This document shows positions 24,887 through 33,838 of a DNA stretch of 64,000 nucleotides, piece by piece. The DNA is from Akkermansia muciniphila (lineage in GTDB: Bacteria; Verrucomicrobiota; Verrucomicrobiia; Limisphaerales; UBA9464). Position 1 is the first letter of the stretch, and every line of letters begins with the position of its first letter. Made by a program: the position numbers and the translations under genes. The notes below the pieces were generated by a model. It saw only the letters and a program-made list of their open reading frames with translations. It was not told the DNA's origin and made no database searches. The stretch lies in the NCBI GenBank assembly GCA_945898055.1, contig CAMDGV010000009.1:1-64000 (forward strand), read 5' to 3'.

Positions 24887-27253
24887 ATGTTCCACGGGGT
24901 TCGATGTCTTCTACTCTTCGCAACGCTTGCTTGGGTTTCTGGATTTGTCCGCGCAGCGGATCGACTAGAACTAAAGGAAGGCGACCGCATCTTATTCATC
25001 GGCGATACTTTTTTTGAGCGCGAGGTGAACTACGGGCATTTGGAAGCCCGCCTGACCGCGGCGGCGGCGGATCGGTCCCTCACTTTCCGCAATTTAGCTT
25101 GGGCCGGCGATTCACCGATGGGCCGTGCACGGGCCAGTTTTGACTGGAATAAACCCGAAACTGAGTGGCTCAAGCGGGTCAAAGAGCAGTTAGCGCTGGT
25201 CAAGCCGACGGTCGCTTTTTTGAGTTACGGTATGACCGCCGCACTCGAACTGTCTGAAATCACCGATGCAAAAGAACGCTCGGCTCATTTGGAGAAATTT
25301 ATCTCGGATCTAAGAAAATTGACTTCGGCAATAACCGAGGTCTCGGGCACGCCTGTCCGGTTTGTGATCCTGACTCCGGTTAAACCTCAGGAACCCAAGA
25401 ACGGTCCGGCTTCTATCGCTGCGTCTGAAGTGGCCCTCCGTCTCCAAGCCTTCGCGGTTACCCAAGGGGTCGTGGTTCTCGATGTCTTTGAAGCCACCCG
25501 TCGTATTTCGATGCTACGAATGATCACCTACGAAAGTCCGGTGATCCTCAATGAAATCGGTTATGGAATCCTGGCAAGTCGACTGGTGGGGCTTCTCGGG
25601 TTTTCCAAATCAGATGAAGCGGTCGACCCCGCAGATTTAAGGGTGGCAATTCAACATAAGAATGAATTGTTTTTCCACCGCTGGCGCCCTTCTAACTGGA
25701 CCTATCTCTTCGGCTTTCGCAAACAAGAGCAGGGGCGAAATGCCGTGGAGATTCCTAAGTACGATCCGATGGTGGAAGCGTGGGACGCAAAAATTGCCAA
25801 ACTTCGCCACGTAAAGACCCCAGACGCTGCAGTGCTCGCTGAGGTTCGAGCCTTAACAGTTTCTTCGAGTCCAAAGCCTTCTAAATCAACTTTGTCGCCT
25901 CAATCTGTTCCCACCTTTGACGTCGCTGAAGGCTTGGAGGTCAGTCTTTGGGCAGAGAACCCAGATCTCTTCAAGCCGATTCAGATGAACTGGGATCCTC
26001 AAGGGCGCCTGTGGATCGCTAGCTCTCGGACCTATCCTATGATTGCACCTGGAAGTGCTGCCAACGATGCCGTCATCATTTTAGAAGATACAGATGGTGA
26101 TGGGAAAGCGGATCAGCATACGGTTTTTGCTGATAATTTATTGATTCCAACTGGGGTCGTTCCCGACGGTCGCGGTGGATGCTATGTCGCGGCGAGCAGC
26201 CAATTGCTGCATCTCGAAGACACCAATCGCGATGGCCGAGCCGATCGCCGAACGGTCGTGCTTACTAGTTTTGGCACTGAAGATACTCACCATAATTTAC
26301 ATACACTGCGCTGGGGTTATGACGGTCATCTTTATTTCAATCAGTCGATTTATACTCATTCTCATATCGAAACGATTCACGGAGTACGCCGACTCAATTC
26401 CGCAGGTATTTGGAGGTTTAATCCTGAGAGTTGGGAACTAGGCATCTTTACCCGAGGCGGTTGCAATCCGTGGGGGCATCATTGGGATCAATACGGCAAT
26501 TCCTTTTTCACCGACGGCGCTGGCGGCAAGGGCATCTATCATGCCATGGAAGGTGCTACTTATTTCACTTACTCCGACATGCGCCGCGAAGCCGACAGTG
26601 TTAGCCCGGGGAACTATCCGAAGTTCGCTAGTCTCGAAATGATCCACAGTCCAGCAATGCCCCTCGATTGGCAGGGGCACTTGATCACCTGCGATTTCCG
26701 GGCGCATCGGGTGGTTCGTTTTTCTCTGACCGACGTCGGATCCAGTTTTCAAACTAAGGAAGAGACCGATGTCTTACGGTCCACCAATGTTACTTTTCGT
26801 CCGATTGATTTGCGGCAAGGACCCGATGGAGGTCTTTACATTGCGGACTGGAGTAATCCCATCATCCAGCATGGCGAAGTGGATTTTCGCGATCCGCGCC
26901 GCGACAAAGAACATGGACGGATTTGGCGGGTGGCCTCCAAAGGTAAGGGCCTTAAACCGAAGGCTGGATTTGATTTGACCCGCCTATCCAACACTGAATT
27001 GCTCGATCGTACTCTTTCTAAAAATGGATGGGATCAAGAGCAGGCACGTCTCGTTCTTCGTCAACGGGGTGCCGCCAATGTCTTACCGACCTTAACCTCT
27101 TGGCTTACCCGGCAGACGGATCCTCGGGCCAAATTGGAAGCTGTCTGGCTTCGGGAAGGATTGGGACAAAAAGTCAGCCCTCTCTTGGGTGAACTTGTCG
27201 GTTCATCGGATGGTCGAATCCGCACGGCTGCGGCCCGTCAATTGCGGCACTGA
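24887..27253 (+). CDS. Exported SGNH-like plus TIGR02604-type dehydrogenase protein
   Basis: About 788 residues from ATG 24887 (signal LLLFATLAWVSGFVRA); the ORF-track start overlaps the upstream terminator and lacks a signal. Residues about 20-240 look SGNH-hydrolase-like (EGDRILFIGDTFFER, RNLAWAGDS, TVAFLSYGMT); the catalytic triad was not confirmed. From about 345 the TIGR02604 membrane-bound dehydrogenase propeller begins (FDVAEGLEVSLWAENPDLFK, MNWDPQGRLWIAS, GNYPKFASLEMIHSPAMPLDW). The C-terminal ~60 residues are HEAT-like, but the cytochrome c domain that often ends such proteins is absent. The redox partner is unknown; the Gfo/Idh/MocA gene downstream may share its substrate. Confidence 0.85.
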   Translation: MFHGVRCLLLFATLAWVSGFVRAADRLELKEGDRILFIGDTFFEREVNYGHLEARLTAAAADRSLTFRNLAWAGDSPMGRARASFDWNKPETEWLKRVKEQLALVKPTVAFLSYGMTAALELSEITDAKERSAHLEKFISDLRKLTSAITEVSGTPVRFVILTPVKPQEPKNGPASIAASEVALRLQAFAVTQGVVVLDVFEATRRISMLRMITYESPVILNEIGYGILASRLVGLLGFSKSDEAVDPADLRVAIQHKNELFFHRWRPSNWTYLFGFRKQEQGRNAVEIPKYDPMVEAWDAKIAKLRHVKTPDAAVLAEVRALTVSSSPKPSKSTLSPQSVPTFDVAEGLEVSLWAENPDLFKPIQMNWDPQGRLWIASSRTYPMIAPGSAANDAVIILEDTDGDGKADQHTVFADNLLIPTGVVPDGRGGCYVAASSQLLHLEDTNRDGRADRRTVVLTSFGTEDTHHNLHTLRWGYDGHLYFNQSIYTHSHIETIHGVRRLNSAGIWRFNPESWELGIFTRGGCNPWGHHWDQYGNSFFTDGAGGKGIYHAMEGATYFTYSDMRREADSVSPGNYPKFASLEMIHSPAMPLDWQGHLITCDFRAHRVVRFSLTDVGSSFQTKEETDVLRSTNVTFRPIDLRQGPDGGLYIADWSNPIIQHGEVDFRDPRRDKEHGRIWRVASKGKGLKPKAGFDLTRLSNTELLDRTLSKNGWDQEQARLVLRQRGAANVLPTLTSWLTRQTDPRAKLEAVWLREGLGQKVSPLLGELVGSSDGRIRTAAARQLRH

Positions 27254-27326
27254 TTAACGATTGGTCCTTCGTTGATGCAGATCTCTAACCGCTCTTTTAA
27301 CCGAACAACTATAAACTCCCCCTTTT

Positions 27327-28649
27327 ATGCCTGACCACGAATCTGGATTTGATCTTAACCGCCGCGACTTTTTCCGCGGTGCCTCCATGGCTGGAGTGAT
27401 GGCTATGATGGGAGCTATTCCTTTGACCGCTGAGGAAGCAGCTAAAGCCGCTGGCGACAAGGTCCTGCCACCGCCAAAAGTGGATCCTAACTACAAAGAG
27501 AAACCGGTGGGGCCGCCCGTGAAGTTTGGCATCATCGGACTCGGAGCTCACGGTCGCGAAATTATTACGCACCTAGCTAAATTGCCCAACGCGCCCGTGG
27601 TCGCGATTTGTGATCATTACAAGCAGTCGATAAAACGGGCCACTGAATCGGTTCCCTCGGCGAAGACCTACGCGAGCGCCGCCGAATTATTAGCGGACAA
27701 GGATGTTCAGGCGGTGGTGATTGCTACCCCGACTCACGAACATCGAGACCTCGCTTTGGCTGCCCTGCAGGCTGGTAAACACGTCTATCTCGAAGCTCCG
27801 ATGGCACATACCATCGACGATGCCCGCATAATCGCCAAAGCTGCCGTGGCTCTGCCTGCTCAACAGATTTTTCAGGTAGGACATCAAATGCGAGAAAATC
27901 CGCAGCACCATCACGTCCTTAAATTTATCCGCACGGGTGCCACCGGCAAAGCGGCCATGGGTCGGGGGCAGTGGAATAAAAAGACCAGTTGGCGGCGCGC
28001 TTCCCCCAATTCTGATCGCGAAAAAGCCCTCAATTGGCGCCTTTCCCGTGAGACGTCTTTAGGTCTGGTCGGCGAAGTGGGCCTCCACAGTCTCGATGTA
28101 GCGGCTTGGTATTTCAACAGTCTCCCAGTCGCAATTACTGGCTTTGGTGGGATCATGCAATGGCAGGATGGACGGGATGTCGCAGACACCGCCCAGTTGG
28201 TAGCCGAGTTTGCCAATGGGGTACGTCATTCTTGGAGTGCGACGCTCGCTAATTCATTCGAGGGGGAACATGACATTTTCTTTGGATCTTCTGCCGCGGT
28301 GTTGATTCGTGATAATAAGGCGTGGATGTTTAAGGAGACCGATGCGGAGTTGCTGGGGTGGGAAGTTTATGCTCGAAAAGAAGATTTCCTGACCGACTCA
28401 GGAATCGCGCTGGTGGCCAATGCGACCAAGATATTAGCCCAAGGCAAAAAACCGGCCGAGGCCGCTTCTGAGACCGATTCGCCGATCCGTTATGCCTTAG
28501 AGAAATTCGTCGGACATGTGAACGACGGAACCAAGCCAGAGGCTTCGGCTGAGGTGGGTTTTCGAGGGGTGGTAATGGCGGTCAAAGCCAACGAAGCCGT
28601 AACCCAAGGGCGACGTATCGATATTCCTATCGAACTTTACACGATCTGA
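27327..28649 (+). CDS. Gfo/Idh/MocA family oxidoreductase, Tat-exported
   Basis: 440 residues. A Tat signal (LNRRDFFRGASMAGVMAMMGA) leads a linker rich in Lys/Pro, then the Rossmann fold KFGIIGLGAHGREI and the family signature VIATPTHEHRDLALAALQAGKHVYLEAPM, in which the usual catalytic EKP is EAP. A C-terminal alpha/beta domain (EVGLHSLDVAAWYF) completes it. The group oxidises or epimerises sugars with tightly bound NAD(P). Export with cofactor is typical of PVC relatives. It lies 73 nt after the SGNH/dehydrogenase gene on the same strand. The substrate is not predictable from sequence. Confidence 0.93.
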   Translation: MPDHESGFDLNRRDFFRGASMAGVMAMMGAIPLTAEEAAKAAGDKVLPPPKVDPNYKEKPVGPPVKFGIIGLGAHGREIITHLAKLPNAPVVAICDHYKQSIKRATESVPSAKTYASAAELLADKDVQAVVIATPTHEHRDLALAALQAGKHVYLEAPMAHTIDDARIIAKAAVALPAQQIFQVGHQMRENPQHHHVLKFIRTGATGKAAMGRGQWNKKTSWRRASPNSDREKALNWRLSRETSLGLVGEVGLHSLDVAAWYFNSLPVAITGFGGIMQWQDGRDVADTAQLVAEFANGVRHSWSATLANSFEGEHDIFFGSSAAVLIRDNKAWMFKETDAELLGWEVYARKEDFLTDSGIALVANATKILAQGKKPAEAASETDSPIRYALEKFVGHVNDGTKPEASAEVGFRGVVMAVKANEAVTQGRRIDIPIELYTI

Positions 28650-28660
28650 TTTTTCTCGGT

Positions 28661-28688
28661 GATTCTGACTCGCCGCGGTCGCAGAATC
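28661..28688 (+). terminator. Possible hairpin after the Gfo/Idh/MocA gene
   Basis: GATTCTG (28661-28667) and CAGAATC (28682-28688) form a 7-bp stem with a 14-nt loop, 12 nt after the stop codon. No T-run follows, so it may be a 3' end stabiliser rather than an intrinsic terminator. Confidence 0.3.
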
Positions 28689-28896
28689 ATTGGTTAAGAG
28701 ATGTCACCTTGAAGTGGGAAACTAAAGTGCGACCGAGGGCTAGGGCTACGGTCTTAAAATCGACGGCGATGCTTTATCTGAAAATCAGCTCGGAGCTGAG
28801 TCAAACGGGTCAAAATAGAGTCAATACTTCATTCGCTTAAGAGAGACTCCTTGTTTGCGTCGGAACTATTTCACTGGTAGTGTCAGTTACAAACAA

Positions 28897-30897
28897 ATGG
28901 CAGACGATCAACCTCCCAGCAGCAATCGAAACAATCGAACGGGCGATTCGAAGTTGCCAGCGCCTAATTGGATACTCTGGCCTCTGGTTATTTTACTTGG
29001 AGTAGCCCTTGTTTTGTGGTCGCGGCAAGGAAGCAGAGTTGACGAAAAGGTTATCTCGGCTCAGCGCTTTGATAATTTAATAACCGAGAAAAAAGTGATT
29101 AATGGGAGGATTGAATTTAATCCCCAACAGATGCTGCGAACGGTCCGAGGGGCTTTCCTCGAGGAAGGGGTAACCAACTTCTTCCGAATCGAAATGCCCA
29201 TCACTGAAACCACGATGGACCGTTTGATTTTCGGTGCTGGATTCAAGGCGGAAGAACGGACGGCTCAATGGACGGCCGTCCTTGTCAATCTTCTCCCCTT
29301 TTTAATGATCGGGGTGCTCATCTGGGTTTTCTTTCTGCGCCAAATTAAGGCCGCCGGTAAGGGTGCCCTCAGCTTTGGTAAGTCGAAGGCTCGTCTGCTA
29401 ACTAAGGATCGGAATAAAACCACTTTCAAGGACGTTGCTGGCGTCGAGGAGGCCAAGGATGAAGTCTCCGAAATGGTGGAGTTCCTTCGGGATCCGAAGA
29501 AATTTCAGAAGTTAGGAGGCCGGATTCCTAAAGGCATTTTGATGATTGGACCTCCGGGTACTGGGAAAACCTTGCTCGCCAAAGCGATTGCCGGCGAGGC
29601 AGACGCCAGTTTCTTCAGCATCAGCGGTTCCGACTTTGTGGAAATGTTCGTCGGTGTCGGGGCTAGCCGTGTTCGGGATATGTTCGAACAAGCTCGGAAA
29701 AACACCCCTTGCCTCATTTTCATCGACGAAATCGACGCGGTCGGTCGCAGTCGCGGTCATGGCCATGGCGGCGGTAATGACGAACGGGAACAAACTCTCA
29801 ATGCCTTACTCGTCGAAATGGACGGCTTTGATACCCAAGAAGGAATTATCATCATCGCCGCGACCAATCGTCCCGATGTCCTTGATCCTGCCCTCCTTCG
29901 TCCAGGTCGTTTTGATCGCCAAGTAACGGTCAATCTCCCTGATGTTCGCGGACGTGAAGCAATTCTCAAGGTCCACGCGAAGAACGTGAAGCTCGATGGC
30001 TTAGTTGATCTGTCGGTTATTGCCCGGGGGACTCCTGGATTTTCCGGTGCCGAATTAGCTAATCTCCTGAATGAAGCTGCTTTGTTGGCTGCGAGAACGG
30101 GTCGGAAATCGATTGGAATGTTAGAACTTGAGGAAGCAAGAGATAAGGTTCGTTGGGGCCGTGAACGCCGCAGTATGGCGATGTCCGAAGAAGAAAAGAA
30201 GGGAACCGCTTGGCATGAAGCCGGTCATGCGGTGGTTAATGTGGTCCTAACCCACACTCATCCGCTCCACAAAGTAACAATTATCCCCCGAGGTCAGGCT
30301 CTCGGTGCAACGATGTTTCTGCCGAAGGAGGATATTCTGAGCCGACGACGCAAGGAACTCCTCGACATGATCGCAGTGACGATGGCGGGTCGGATTGCCG
30401 AGCAACTCTTTACCGAAGATATCTCGAGCGGTGCCTCAGGCGATATTCAACAGGCCACTTCGATGGCTCGTGCCATGGTTATGCACTGGGGAATGAGCGA
30501 TAAACTGGGCATGGTGCTCTACGGTGAATCTCATAGTCCTCTCTTTCTCGGCAGTGATATGGGGCGATCCAAGGATTATAGCGAGGAGACGGCTCGTCAG
30601 ATCGATGCTGAGGTCAAACGAATCACCGACGCTGGTTATCAGACTGCTTTGGATATTATCACTAGCCATCGAGATAAAGTGGAACTGGTGGCTAAGGCTT
30701 TATTAGAGTTCGAAACTCTCGAGGGATCACAGGTCATTGACATCGTTAAAACCGGTACGTTTACCCCGCCTCCTGTCAATCCGAGCCAGATCGATCCGCC
30801 TTCAGGTGCTCAGGCAAATACGCCTTTGCCTGAGGTGATAAAACCGGTTCCTCCGAAGCTCCCCGGTTACGGCACTCCCGCTCCTGCCGCCGCCTAA
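28897..30897 (+). CDS. ftsH: ATP-dependent zinc metalloprotease FtsH
   Basis: A membrane-anchored AAA+ protease that extracts and degrades membrane and regulatory proteins. From ATG 28897 (666 aa) there are two membrane segments at about 28-46 and 125-147 around a periplasmic domain. The AAA+ core follows: Walker A GPPGTGKT (218-225), Walker [12 protein letters not shown], and the second region of homology ([20 protein letters not shown]). The M41 zinc site HEAGH is at 440-444. The C-terminal ~50 residues are a Pro-rich, probably flexible tail. The ORF track begins at an upstream TTG (28855). The gene is monocistronic by spacing. Confidence 0.97.
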   Translation: MADDQPPSSNRNNRTGDSKLPAPNWILWPLVILLGVALVLWSRQGSRVDEKVISAQRFDNLITEKKVINGRIEFNPQQMLRTVRGAFLEEGVTNFFRIEMPITETTMDRLIFGAGFKAEERTAQWTAVLVNLLPFLMIGVLIWVFFLRQIKAAGKGALSFGKSKARLLTKDRNKTTFKDVAGVEEAKDEVSEMVEFLRDPKKFQKLGGRIPKGILMIGPPGTGKTLLAKAIAGEADASFFSISGSDFVEMFVGVGASRVRDMFEQARKNTPCLIFIDEIDAVGRSRGHGHGGGNDEREQTLNALLVEMDGFDTQEGIIIIAATNRPDVLDPALLRPGRFDRQVTVNLPDVRGREAILKVHAKNVKLDGLVDLSVIARGTPGFSGAELANLLNEAALLAARTGRKSIGMLELEEARDKVRWGRERRSMAMSEEEKKGTAWHEAGHAVVNVVLTHTHPLHKVTIIPRGQALGATMFLPKEDILSRRRKELLDMIAVTMAGRIAEQLFTEDISSGASGDIQQATSMARAMVMHWGMSDKLGMVLYGESHSPLFLGSDMGRSKDYSEETARQIDAEVKRITDAGYQTALDIITSHRDKVELVAKALLEFETLEGSQVIDIVKTGTFTPPPVNPSQIDPPSGAQANTPLPEVIKPVPPKLPGYGTPAPAAA

Positions 30898-31015
30898 CTT
30901 TACCCCAATTTGTTCTCAAGGCTCGGCTCATTGGACTGTTCTTTGCGCTTGTGTCTTTGACATAGACTCCGTTGCGGAGGATTTGGCGATTGGGGTTCGG
31001 TTTCGTTAAAGTTCT

Positions 31016-31036
31016 AAAGCCCTCTGAAAGGGCCGC
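31016..31036 (-). terminator. Possible terminator for the minus-strand toroid operon
   Basis: On the minus strand GCCCTTTCAGAGGGC forms a short hairpin followed by TTTAG, about 25 nt after the last gene of the DUF6288-lipoprotein-toroid operon. The stem is only 5 bp, so it is weak. Confidence 0.35.
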
Positions 31037-31061
31037 GGGCAAAAGGGAATCAATCAGTTTT

Positions 31062-32300
31062 TCAGGGCTTCTTCAAATTAGCCTGCAACATCTCCAAGCT
31101 CTGAAGGGCATAGGAAGTGACCAAAGCAGAGTCGCGCTCCCACCATCGTTGTTCAGTGTTCACCCAACTTCCATCCGGTTTTTGCAATTCAACCAAGCGA
31201 CGCATCACTTCTGCTTTCCACTCGATTTCACGCCCATCAGCAAGTCGTAGTTGGTCAATTCGTGCGGCCAATAAGGCTTTGGTTAATAAATTCAAATAGT
31301 AGAAATAGCCTTGCTGCCCTAGAGCTGGATTTTCATCCAAAGTATAGTTGTTTTGTAGCCAATCCAGCACCGCCCTAACTCGTGGATCGTCTCGGCTCAC
31401 TTCCGCATAAAGATAGCTCAGAAGTCCCGCATAGCTGATGCTTCCGGTAGATCGGAGAGATATCTTCCCGCTCAAGGCATTGGTAACGCCTCCGGCCATG
31501 CTGTGCCCGGGATAATAGACGAAGCCGCCTCGATCACGACTCTCTTCGGAGACCCAAGGCGCCGCATTATGCGACGGCAAGTTTTGGCAAGCTTGAAGAA
31601 ACTGTTTTACTGCAGCCCAATTAAGATCAGGCCCCTTTGGGTGAACTCCCGAAACATCCGACGGCGGAAGGGCTTGCTCGGACCACCTCATCGCTTCAAT
31701 CGCCGCCAAAGTATTGTTTAAGTCCGAATGCTGATACTTGCTTCCATAACCAACCCCTCCATCGAACTCGGTGTCTACCTTGCCGACTTCCTTAAAATCA
31801 ATCTGCGTGCCCGCAAGGTACGATCGGGATTTACGGATCACCGGAAGAAAATGGGCATCGTCGGCAGTCACCAAGGCGAGGAGAGACAATGAGGTATTGT
31901 AGTTGATGAAATTCCCGCGGTGAATGCTGCCGTCGGGTCGAACGCTCCCCAAAATAAACTCGTAGGCGCGATTTAATTCCGATGGGCGCCGAATTCGGAA
32001 GCGTCCGGTTGACTCTCGATTGAAGGCAACCAAAACGAGCGCCGTAACCGCCGGTTGCTCGGAGGTTGACCACCATCCATTTGAATTCTGGCTCTTTAAC
32101 AAAAAACTCAATCCACGATCAATCGAGGCATTCACCTCAATGGGGGTCGGTGCTCCCTGCAAAGAACTCACCCGATTCGGCTCCTTGGAAAAAGCCTCGC
32201 CCTTACTGGAAATAGATTGAAGGTTAAGGCATAAGAGTGTCAGCCCAAGTAGGGTGATTGGGGACCTCCAATAAGTCTGTAGGTTGGGCTGACTTTTCAT
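31062..32300 (-). CDS. Secreted alpha/alpha-toroid (prenyltransferase/squalene-oxidase repeat) protein
   Basis: 412 residues with a signal peptide (SPITLLGLTLLCLNLQSISS). The rest is built of alpha-hairpin repeats of the squalene-cyclase/prenyltransferase toroid: AGVxxLLxxQ-like segments such as DRGLSFLLKSQNSNGWW, GFVYYPG, GLLSYLYAE and LVELQKPDGSWVNTEQRWWER. The DxDD catalytic motif of squalene-hopene cyclases is not seen and no membrane-inserted channel is apparent, so a cyclase reaction is unlikely; a structural or peptide-binding role is possible. It is the last gene of a three-gene operon and overlaps the upstream lipoprotein gene by 4 bp (ATGA). Confidence 0.82.
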   Translation of the reverse strand: MKSQPNLQTYWRSPITLLGLTLLCLNLQSISSKGEAFSKEPNRVSSLQGAPTPIEVNASIDRGLSFLLKSQNSNGWWSTSEQPAVTALVLVAFNRESTGRFRIRRPSELNRAYEFILGSVRPDGSIHRGNFINYNTSLSLLALVTADDAHFLPVIRKSRSYLAGTQIDFKEVGKVDTEFDGGVGYGSKYQHSDLNNTLAAIEAMRWSEQALPPSDVSGVHPKGPDLNWAAVKQFLQACQNLPSHNAAPWVSEESRDRGGFVYYPGHSMAGGVTNALSGKISLRSTGSISYAGLLSYLYAEVSRDDPRVRAVLDWLQNNYTLDENPALGQQGYFYYLNLLTKALLAARIDQLRLADGREIEWKAEVMRRLVELQKPDGSWVNTEQRWWERDSALVTSYALQSLEMLQANLKKP

Positions 32301-33838
32301 AGCGCAAATAAGTTGACCGTTGCTTTTGAGGCAGAGGAGAGAGGTACCGTTGAGGGGACCGTATCTAAATAGACGTGGAGTGTTGGGGTTTCGGAAAGTG
32401 CCGACAATAGAAAGGTGGTCAGAGCCGAGTAACGGAGCGTCGATGGAGCAAAGACCATTAAAACGGGGGGCTTAGCCCGAGTCCCTTTTCTCCTAGCTTC
32501 AGTAACCGCTGACCGCAGTGCTTGAGTTAACTGTCTCGGCCCTGAAACTTTGCTTTGAGTCAGACGCAATCCCAGACCCGCCTCTGGACTCAATGGGTTA
32601 TTTTCGAAATTCGATTCAAGGTTCAGGAGAGAACCTCCGACCTGACCCTCTCGGGTAGGGGCTAGAATTAGTTCCCACGGATGAAATAGACGATTCTTGC
32701 GGTCTAGAAGGTCGATATCGGGTGTGAAAGCTTTGTAATAAATTTGACCGCTGATTGGGGGCTCAATTCGAATCCCCGCCGCTGTGTCGATCGCAGAAAG
32801 GATGCGGGCCACCGATCGCACATCGCCCAAGGTTAAATCTCCAGCCCATTCCACCGTCAGATACCAGTCGTGCTGGAGCCGATCCAATTGCGCTAAAGCC
32901 TCGAGAGCTGACAGCAAATCGGGGCGTGGATTCAATCGAGACTTTCCCTCCTCCAATGAGACAGACAGGGAGTTAATCCGAGTCGCACCGGTTAGAAAGG
33001 TGTCGGCAGGATTTCGCGAGGGCTCCACCTTTAAACGTAAATCCTTCGAGCGATTTTTCCCGTTGCCGCTGGCGGGTTCTAAGATCAATGAAAGCAGCAA
33101 GTTCTGGGGAACAGACAGGTTTGGATTGATCTGTGTATTTTGATAAACTTCGGATTTCGACGCAGCGTAGCCGACTTGGAATGGGGCGTTTGGTGAATTA
33201 AAGAGGGAAACAATGGCCTTCGGTTGGTACAAATCCGCTGCTAACCGGCGGCGTCCTGCTGTCTTCAGCCCAGGAACCTCGGGTGAGCCAGTAAATAGAA
33301 AGCCGTCCGCTGGTAAGGTTCGACCCGTTCTTCGATCGACCAAGAGGCTTTCCAAGCGGACTCGGGGTACATTGGGACCTTCGAGACTTAAAGTACAACG
33401 CGTACCTCGAGCCCAATATCGATTCACCGCTGGATTTGGAGGTTTACCCGGAGTGACCCCAATGAACTGCAGAGCTCGCTGGATGTCGCTGGGGGTCGCA
33501 AATGCGACTACAAGAGCCTCGTAGGCGTGATCACTCGACTCAGCAACCACAGTGAATTCACACGGGTCATTGTCCTTTAGCTGAGTGCGCTCGACACAGA
33601 CCTCAACCTGTCCGCGGATGCGGTCGGCGATTAGCCCCGGCAAAACCAAATAGGCTGAGTCACCCGCATACCTTCGACGATACCACTGCTCTCGTTCTGC
33701 AACCCACTGCAAAGTGCGACGACGGCCTTCAGTCGGGTGTAAAGTGGAGGCAGATGGAATCTTCGAGGTAGACGAACACCCAGTCCATCCGCATCCGAGG
33801 AGCCACATCCAAAGGGTGAGAGGTAATCGGTTCATCAA
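32297..33838 (-). CDS. Unrecognised lipoprotein of the DUF6288 operon
   Basis: 513 residues. A lipoprotein signal (LPLTLWMWLLGCGWTGCSST, lipobox WTGC) is clear. The body was not recognised: it has mixed alpha/beta stretches, a segment EDSL-like rich in Arg/Pro, and a C-terminal stretch PPVLMVFAPSTLRYSALTTFL that faintly recalls ExbD/TolR-like beta-alpha units, an observation too weak to name. It overlaps the neighbours on both sides by 4 bp (ATGA), so the three proteins are translationally coupled. Attachment to the inner face of the outer membrane or the periplasmic face is inferred. The function is unknown. Confidence 0.75.
   Translation of the reverse strand: MMNRLPLTLWMWLLGCGWTGCSSTSKIPSASTLHPTEGRRRTLQWVAEREQWYRRRYAGDSAYLVLPGLIADRIRGQVEVCVERTQLKDNDPCEFTVVAESSDHAYEALVVAFATPSDIQRALQFIGVTPGKPPNPAVNRYWARGTRCTLSLEGPNVPRVRLESLLVDRRTGRTLPADGFLFTGSPEVPGLKTAGRRRLAADLYQPKAIVSLFNSPNAPFQVGYAASKSEVYQNTQINPNLSVPQNLLLSLILEPASGNGKNRSKDLRLKVEPSRNPADTFLTGATRINSLSVSLEEGKSRLNPRPDLLSALEALAQLDRLQHDWYLTVEWAGDLTLGDVRSVARILSAIDTAAGIRIEPPISGQIYYKAFTPDIDLLDRKNRLFHPWELILAPTREGQVGGSLLNLESNFENNPLSPEAGLGLRLTQSKVSGPRQLTQALRSAVTEARRKGTRAKPPVLMVFAPSTLRYSALTTFLLSALSETPTLHVYLDTVPSTVPLSSASKATVNLFAL

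Noticed and set aside
31062-32300. Squalene-hopene cyclase
   Set aside because: The toroid repeats fit the superfamily, but the DxDD catalytic motif is not seen and the protein is secreted, so a cyclase name was not given.
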